From contig JAISSL010000026.1 of the NCBI GenBank assembly GCA_031273145.1, forward strand, positions 1-18,644: a stretch of DNA of 18,644 nucleotides, written 5' to 3'. The DNA is from Zoogloeaceae bacterium (GTDB lineage: Bacteria; Pseudomonadota; Gammaproteobacteria; Burkholderiales; Rhodocyclaceae). A program made the translations under genes and the position numbers. Positions 14,965 through 18,644 of this stretch are shown in pieces. The notes beneath the pieces are model-generated. The model was not told the DNA's origin and ran no database searches. It was given only the letters and a program-made list of their open reading frames with translations. Position 1 is the stretch's first letter; the number at the start of each line of letters is the position of its first letter.

Positions 14965-15793
14965 GTTCAAAACCCTCATCCCGGCAAACAGGCGAACCCG
15001 CCTGTTTGCCGGTTTTTTCGCCTTGTGCCTCATTGTGTTTGGCGTGGCAAAGATGATGTCAATATCGGAAGATACCCTGCCTGCGGCGGAGATGGATTTT
15101 CTGGGGCAGCAGAAGCAGTATGCGCGGGTACGGGCGGCGCTGCAAAACAGGTTGGATGCGCTCAACCGCACCCTTGCCGCGCATGGCCTTAATCCGGACG
15201 ACCTCAACATTCTCATCGTGGCCTACAAGGCGGAGGCGGTTCTGGAAATTTACGCGAAGGCTTCAGGCGCGGCGCGGTACGAGAAGCTGATTTCGTACCC
15301 CATCTGCGCCGCTTCCGGGAGCCTCGGCCCCAAGCGACAGGAAGGAGATAAACAGGTGCCGGAAGGGTTTTATCGGATTGACCGCTTCAATCCGGCGAGC
15401 AACTACCATCTCTCCCTTGGCATCAACTATCCCAATCAGGCGGACAGGCTGAAAACCCGTGCCGCCGATCCGGGCGGCGACATTTTCATTCATGGCGGCT
15501 GCGTGACGATTGGTTGCCTGCCCATGACCGATCCGGTCATGGAGGAAATTTATCTCTATGCTGTCTATGCCCGCAACAGCGGACAGGAGACGATTCCCGT
15601 CTATCTTTTTCCGTTTCGCTTGACAGCGGAGAACATGAAAAAGTACGCGGCGGACTATCGCGCAACGCCTGAGCTGCCTGCCTTTTGGCGCACCCTCAAA
15701 CAGGGCTATGACCAGTTTATCGAAAGCGGCAAGGCGCTTGAAGCGCGGGTTCTGGAAAGTGGCGATTATGGCTTTGATTTACCCCAGGTTTGA
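14957..15793 (+). CDS. YkuD-domain protein, YafK/DpaA-like
   Basis: The product resembles E. coli YafK (LdtF/DpaA), a YkuD-fold periplasmic enzyme reported to cut the link between Braun lipoprotein and peptidoglycan. Visible features are SYPICAASGSLGPKRQEGD (about 113-131), PEGFYRI, and the catalytic HGGCVTIGC segment with H179 and C187. A basic stretch NRRTR and a hydrophobic segment (about 16-31) look like a signal anchor. The start is uncertain. The TTG at 14957 overlaps the peroxidase stop and keeps the signal anchor, while an ATG at 15053 would remove it. The first codons coincide with a perfect 14-bp terminator hairpin. The frame stays open upstream without a better start. Confidence 0.8.
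   Translation: MIEFKTLIPANRRTRLFAGFFALCLIVFGVAKMMSISEDTLPAAEMDFLGQQKQYARVRAALQNRLDALNRTLAAHGLNPDDLNILIVAYKAEAVLEIYAKASGAARYEKLISYPICAASGSLGPKRQEGDKQVPEGFYRIDRFNPASNYHLSLGINYPNQADRLKTRAADPGGDIFIHGGCVTIGCLPMTDPVMEEIYLYAVYARNSGQETIPVYLFPFRLTAENMKKYAADYRATPELPAFWRTLKQGYDQFIESGKALEARVLESGDYGFDLPQV
14981..15018 (+). terminator. Strong intrinsic terminator after the peroxidase gene, inside the next reading frame
   Basis: CCGGCAAACAGGCG (14981-14994) pairs perfectly with CGCCTGTTTGCCGG (14999-15012) around AACC, followed by six T (15013-15018). It should end the peroxidase transcript. The same bases, read in the YafK/DpaA-like frame, encode PANRRTRLFAGFF, the basic and early hydrophobic part of its signal anchor. 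Confidence 0.9.
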
Positions 15794-15818
15794 CAAGCGT
15801 AAACAAAAAGTTTATAAG
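15790..15818 (+). promoter_or_regulatory. higBA promoter with putative operator
   Basis: TTGACA (15790-15795), a 17-base spacer and TATAAG (15813-15818) form a near-consensus promoter. An inverted repeat, TAAAC-AAAAA-GTTTA (15800-15814), lies between the two hexamers and overlaps the -10, a natural place for HigA or HigBA autorepression. The predicted start falls at about 15825, on the toxin ATG itself. The -35 overlaps the stop codon of the preceding gene. Confidence 0.75.
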
Positions 15819-15824
15819 TGCGCC

Positions 15825-16106
15825 ATGATTAAGACCTTTGCCAACGAAGAGACAGAATCTTTCTGGGAAACCGGCAAATCACGTCGTTTTCCTCATGCGA
15901 TTCATAAGCGCGCCACCATGCGCTTACTGCAACTTGCGGCAGCAGTAGTCGTAGAGGACATGCGCGTGCTACCGTCAAATCACCTGGAAGCCCTGAAAAA
16001 CGACCGCGCTGGGCAATGGAGTATCCGCATTAACGGACAGGGGCGTATCTGTTTTGCGTTTTTAGACGGCAACGCTTTCGATGTTGAAATTGTCGACTAC
16101 CACTAG
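15825..16106 (+). CDS. higB: HigB-type toxin, RelE/ParE superfamily
   Basis: HigB toxins are ribosome-dependent mRNA endonucleases. The 93-aa product matches the family in LEALKNDRAGQWSIRINGQGRICFAF (about residues 55-80, key part GQWSIRIN..RICF) and ends with DVEIVDYH, a typical HigB terminus. It precedes its antitoxin, the order characteristic of higBA. No Shine-Dalgarno is visible before the ATG, and the promoter is so close that the mRNA may be leaderless. The antitoxin gene starts ten bases after its stop. Confidence 0.93.
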   Translation: MIKTFANEETESFWETGKSRRFPHAIHKRATMRLLQLAAAVVVEDMRVLPSNHLEALKNDRAGQWSIRINGQGRICFAFLDGNAFDVEIVDYH

Positions 16107-16116
16107 GAGAACTGCC

Positions 16117-16428
16117 ATGTTACCAGCCATTCACCCCGGTGAATTCCTTGCCGAAATCCTGAAAGAGTACGCTCTTTCACAAGCAGCCTTCGCCCGCAGA
16201 ATCGGAGTATCGCCCATGCGAATTTCCCATGTCATAAAATGCGAACGTCCCGTAACGGCAGAACTCGCCTGTCGCTTCGGCAAAGCCTTTGGACAAACGC
16301 CACAGTATTGGCTTAATCTGCAAGCGGATTATGACCTGAAAATCGCGCTTGCTAAACTCAAACCCGCCATTTCACACATCAAGCGGTTGTCTGAATTCAC
16401 GCCAGAAAGCAAACAACTTCACGCATGA
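16117..16428 (+). CDS. higA: HigA-type antitoxin, XRE family
   Basis: This 103-aa protein has an N-terminal helix-turn-helix (about residues 18-65) with IHPGEFLAEIL, LSQAAFARRIGVSPMRISHVI and the HigA/VapI signature QTPQYWLNLQADYDLKIA. It should neutralise HigB and repress the higBA promoter. AGGAG (16105-16109) lies seven bases before the ATG and overlaps the toxin stop. Unlike the toxin, it has a good ribosome site, so antitoxin synthesis should exceed toxin synthesis from the shared mRNA. Confidence 0.94.
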   Translation: MLPAIHPGEFLAEILKEYALSQAAFARRIGVSPMRISHVIKCERPVTAELACRFGKAFGQTPQYWLNLQADYDLKIALAKLKPAISHIKRLSEFTPESKQLHA

Positions 16429-16561
16429 CGACCAAGCCAATAGAACGCCAGGTAACATCCAATCCCAACGGCAAACGTTCAAGCGCCCTACCGTTTAAAT
16501 CGAGGGACGCGGCGTGGAAGTCATGCTAGAATAAGCCATTGGTTTATTGATATTTTTCATC

Positions 16562-17542
16562 ATGCTGAAACAACGAACCCTGAAATCCGAAATCCACGCA
16601 TCCGGCGTGGGGCTGCATGGCGGCCTTAAGGTCACGCTGGTTATGCGCCCAGCGCCGCCCGATAGCGGGATTGTCTTTCGCCGGGTGGATTTTCCAAGAC
16701 CCGTGCGGTTGCCGGCTTCGGCAACCAGCGTGGGCGATACCCGGATGTGTTCCTGCCTGGAAGTGAAGGGCGATTCAGGGCTGGTCAAGGTGGGGACGAT
16801 TGAGCATTTAATGTCGGCCTTGTCGGGACTAGGCATTGATAACGTCATGATTGATCTGGACGCGCCGGAAGTGCCGATTCTCGATGGTTCTTCCGCGCCT
16901 TTTGTTTTTCTGATTCAGTCGGCGGGGATTATCGAACAGGCCGCGCCCAAGCGTTTTATCCGCGTGCTCTCGCCGATTCGGGTTGAGGATGGCGATAAAT
17001 GGGCGGAATTTACGCCTTATGAGGGATTCCGCCTGGATTTTTCCATCGTGTTCGACCATCCGGCCATTGCCCGTTCCGCAAAGTGCGCTTCCTTCGATTT
17101 TGCCGACCATTCCTACATGCAGGAAGTGGCGCGCGCCAGGACTTTCGGGTTCGTTCAGGAAGTCGAATGGATGCGCGCCAATGGTCTGGCACTGGGCGGC
17201 GGTCTGGGGAATGCCATCGTGCTGGATGAATTCCGGGTGCTGAATGAGGATGGCTTGCGCTATGCGGACGAATTCGTAAAACACAAGATTCTGGATGCCA
17301 TTGGCGATCTGTATCTTTTGGGGCATCCGTTGCTGGCGGCCTTTTCTGCTTACAAATCCGGGCATGACCTGAACAATCGGCTGGCTCGCGCGTTGCTGGA
17401 AAAGCAGGAAGCCTGGGAGTTGGTCACGTTTCCTGAAAGTTCGCTTGCGCCGGAAAAGCCGCGCCGCTGGCTGGCGCAGAGCTGGCCTGTCTCGGAAGAC
17501 GAGACGGATTTGTCCGACCCGGTTGGTTGGGCAATGGCGTAA
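16562..17542 (+). CDS. lpxC: UDP-3-O-acyl-N-acetylglucosamine deacetylase LpxC
   Basis: LpxC catalyses the committed step of lipid A synthesis, a zinc-dependent deacetylation in the cytosol. The 326-aa protein aligns with E. coli LpxC from MLKQRTLK onwards. Zinc ligands are H82 (TIEHLMSA), H241 and D245 ([10 protein letters not shown]), with E81 and H268 (SGHDLNN) as catalytic residues. It has a C-terminal tail of about 20 residues beyond the E. coli length. The ATG at 16562 has no clear Shine-Dalgarno. A TAGAAT (16527-16532) with TG one base upstream could be the -10, but no convincing -35 goes with it. lpxC usually follows ftsZ in proteobacteria, whereas here it stands apart from the division cluster. 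Confidence 0.96.
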   Translation: MLKQRTLKSEIHASGVGLHGGLKVTLVMRPAPPDSGIVFRRVDFPRPVRLPASATSVGDTRMCSCLEVKGDSGLVKVGTIEHLMSALSGLGIDNVMIDLDAPEVPILDGSSAPFVFLIQSAGIIEQAAPKRFIRVLSPIRVEDGDKWAEFTPYEGFRLDFSIVFDHPAIARSAKCASFDFADHSYMQEVARARTFGFVQEVEWMRANGLALGGGLGNAIVLDEFRVLNEDGLRYADEFVKHKILDAIGDLYLLGHPLLAAFSAYKSGHDLNNRLARALLEKQEAWELVTFPESSLAPEKPRRWLAQSWPVSEDETDLSDPVGWAMA

Positions 17543-17555
17543 GGGGTGAAGGGCT

Positions 17556-17753
17556 ATGGGCTACGTTCGCTTTCTGGCCCTGCTGCTCGTCATCGTTATC
17601 GGCCTTGGTTTTTTTGCCTATGCGCTGACCAATGACCACCGCTATTGGCGGTTGAGTTGGCGATTATTGAAGGGTATGCTGATTTTTGCGCTGATTTTCT
17701 TTGGGCTTTTGTTTCTGGAACGTCTGGCCTTGATTCCCGCCGTGGCGTTGTAG
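17556..17753 (+). CDS. Small membrane protein of unknown function (65 aa)
   Basis: The product has two hydrophobic segments (about residues 5-23 and 39-60) separated by a polar, basic loop (TNDHRYWRLSWRLLKG). It starts 13 bases after lpxC behind a purine-rich stretch (GGGGTGAAGGG), so it is probably co-transcribed. Similar two-helix proteins occur in betaproteobacteria without known function. Nothing in the sequence indicates what it does. Confidence 0.75.
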   Translation: MGYVRFLALLLVIVIGLGFFAYALTNDHRYWRLSWRLLKGMLIFALIFFGLLFLERLALIPAVAL

Positions 17754-17756
17754 TGC

Positions 17757-17969
17757 CTTGCAGACGGTACTTGAAAAAACATTGTCAAAAAATTAATTCT
17801 GTCTGTATAATTAGCGGGGTTGCCATGTTTACGGCATTTTATTTTGGATCGGGCTGAAGGGCGTTTCCTTCCGGTATTTTTCGGAGGATTTTCCAATGGC
17901 ATCGCAAAAACCTTTTGCAATCAAGGAGTTACCACCCCACAGCATTCTAGCGGCATGTTTGCTGCTGCC
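17757..17969 (+). repeat. Promoter-leader-gene-start module, copy B (degenerate)
   Basis: This segment is an imperfect copy of 7303-7490, sharing about 27 of the first 31 bases, the promoter, a leader hairpin (GAAGG 17856-17860 with CCTTC 17867-17871), a T-run, a ribosome site and the first part of the gene. Compared with copy A it has about 26 extra bases between the -10 and the hairpin. It ends within 100 bases of a phage-derived fragment. Confidence 0.7.
17782..17811 (+). promoter_or_regulatory. Promoter of copy B
   Basis: TTGTCA (17782-17787), an 18-base spacer ending in TG, and a perfect TATAAT (17806-17811). It is the counterpart of the promoter at 7328-7356 and would transcribe a gene remnant and the phage fragment behind it. 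Confidence 0.65.
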
Positions 17970-17972
17970 TAA
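17896..17972 (+). pseudogene. Truncated, frameshifted start of an exported-protein paralogue
   Basis: The ATG follows GGAGG by about eight bases and aligns with the ATG at 7418. One base is missing relative to copy A within the first 25 bases. After correcting for it the reading becomes HSSGMFAAA and stops at TAA 17970-17972, matching HSSGMVAALL in the intact protein. Without correction the frame runs by chance to 18108 and enters phage sequence. The rest of the gene is gone. Confidence 0.65.
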
Positions 17973-18053
17973 CGTCTTACCTGTTTCTGCTTCCCCGCCC
18001 GATTCCGGGTCTTACAGACTGCAATTGTTCTGCAAACGGCGGTTTACCCTTTC

Positions 18054-18644
18054 CCCGATTTTTCGCATTTTTGCCAAGGCGCGCGCGCTGGCCAGCTTCA
18101 CTATCTGAAGGACGGTATCCCGGAACCCTTGACGCCGGGGCGGTGGCTGATTCATGAACACCGCGCCAAGTCCGGCTACATTGAAGCCTCGGCGCTGTTC
18201 CGTGTGCTGGCCTGGACGTATGCCTACAAGACCTACAACATGCGCGACATGCAGAAATTCCTTGATCTTTACGGGCTTCCGTTACGGCTTGGAAAGTACC
18301 CGGCGGGACTTGATAGGGATGCGGCGGGCAAAAAAGACTGCGACGCACTACTCCGGGCGGTCAAGAACATCGGGCATGATGGGGCGGGCATTGTTCCCGC
18401 CACGATGCAGATTGAGTTCGTTCAGGCACAGAAGGCAGGCACCATCACGGACTTCCTCTCAACCATCGAATACTGGGAGAGAAAACAGTCCGTCGCCATT
18501 CTGGGCGGCATCTTGACCAGTCAAGCGGACGGCGAGAGCAGCACCAATGCCCTGGGCAACGTGCACAATCTGGTGCGCCGGGAAATCATGCTGCACGATG
18601 TGCGCCAGATCGAGCCTACCTTGTCCGAGCAGCTTGTTCGCCCG
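18054..18644 (+). pseudogene. Mu-like phage portal protein gp29 (DUF935), 5'-truncated and running off the window
   Basis: The frame that contains CAC at 18099 is open from 17973 to the right edge, with no in-frame ATG before about 18240. From about 18093 it encodes QLHYLKDGIPEPLTPGRW, IHEHRAKSGY, FRVLAWTYAYKTYNMRDM, YGLPLRLGKYP, RAVKNIGHDGAGIVP, and VAILGGILTSQA followed by NALGNVHNLVRRE. These follow the order and motifs of Mu gp29/DUF935 portal proteins, which form the head-tail portal. About 200 N-terminal residues normally present are missing. The first 15 or so residues before QLHYL look plausible for the family, so the break lies between about 17973 and 18054. It marks a decayed or rearranged Mu-like prophage that probably continues to the right. 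Confidence 0.82.

Noticed and set aside
13912..15216. Long minus-strand open frame opposite the cytochrome c peroxidase gene
   Set aside because: It lies opposite a clear di-haem peroxidase with a signal peptide and two CxxCH motifs; the antisense product has no recognisable features.
17896..18108. A 70-aa secreted protein at 17896
   Set aside because: The frame crosses from a degenerate gene start into phage sequence that is coding in another frame, so the C-terminal half is accidental.
1..18644. CRISPR array, tRNA, rRNA or insertion-sequence genes
   Set aside because: I saw no regularly spaced repeats, no cloverleaf-like stretch with CCA end, no rRNA-like sequence and no transposase reading frame in the window.

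Overview
This window reads as the chromosome of a Gram-negative proteobacterium, most likely a betaproteobacterium. The reasons are the gene order rhodanese-grxC-secB-(SH3 protein)-gpsA, a cbb3 oxidase cluster with ccoG, fixH and a DUF3149-type small membrane protein, and LpxC (lipid A synthesis). Taxonomy is inferred from gene content only; no rRNA or tRNA gene is visible.

Layout. (1) 1-1297, minus strand: folD and the start of purE, overlapping by ATGA; purE runs off the left edge. (2) 1298-1800: a 500-base regulatory region with two FNR/ANR-type boxes. One appears to drive ccoN. The other appears to drive a separate transcript of about 90 nt that ends at a strong terminator, a candidate anaerobically induced small RNA. 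(3) 1801-7238, plus strand: ccoN, ccoO, ccoQ, ccoP, a terminator, ccoG, fixH/ccoH and a 43-aa DUF3149-like gene, closed by another terminator. This is the high-affinity cbb3 oxidase and part of its assembly set (ccoI and ccoS are not in the window). (4) 7303-8294: an unrecognised exported protein with its own promoter and a hairpin leader, ending at a bidirectional terminator. (5) 8397-11089, minus strand: envC and ctpA (cell-wall hydrolase activator and carboxy-terminal protease), overlapping by ATGA. (6) 11176-13843, plus strand: rhodanese, grxC, secB, an SH3-type exported protein and gpsA, tightly packed. (7) 13954-15793: a di-haem cytochrome c peroxidase and a DpaA/YafK-like YkuD protein whose first codons overlap the peroxidase terminator. 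(8) 15790-16428: a HigBA toxin-antitoxin pair with a promoter that predicts a leaderless toxin mRNA. (9) 16562-17753: lpxC and a 65-aa membrane protein. (10) 17757-18644: a degenerate second copy of the promoter, leader and gene start seen at 7303, running into a 5'-truncated Mu-type portal (gp29/DUF935) gene that leaves the window.

How it fits together: the cbb3 cluster, the cytochrome c peroxidase and the FNR boxes point to microaerobic respiration. The envC/ctpA, secB, DpaA-like and lpxC genes serve the cell envelope. The least explained parts are the FNR-driven short transcript, the duplicated promoter-leader module, and the terminator that doubles as coding sequence.
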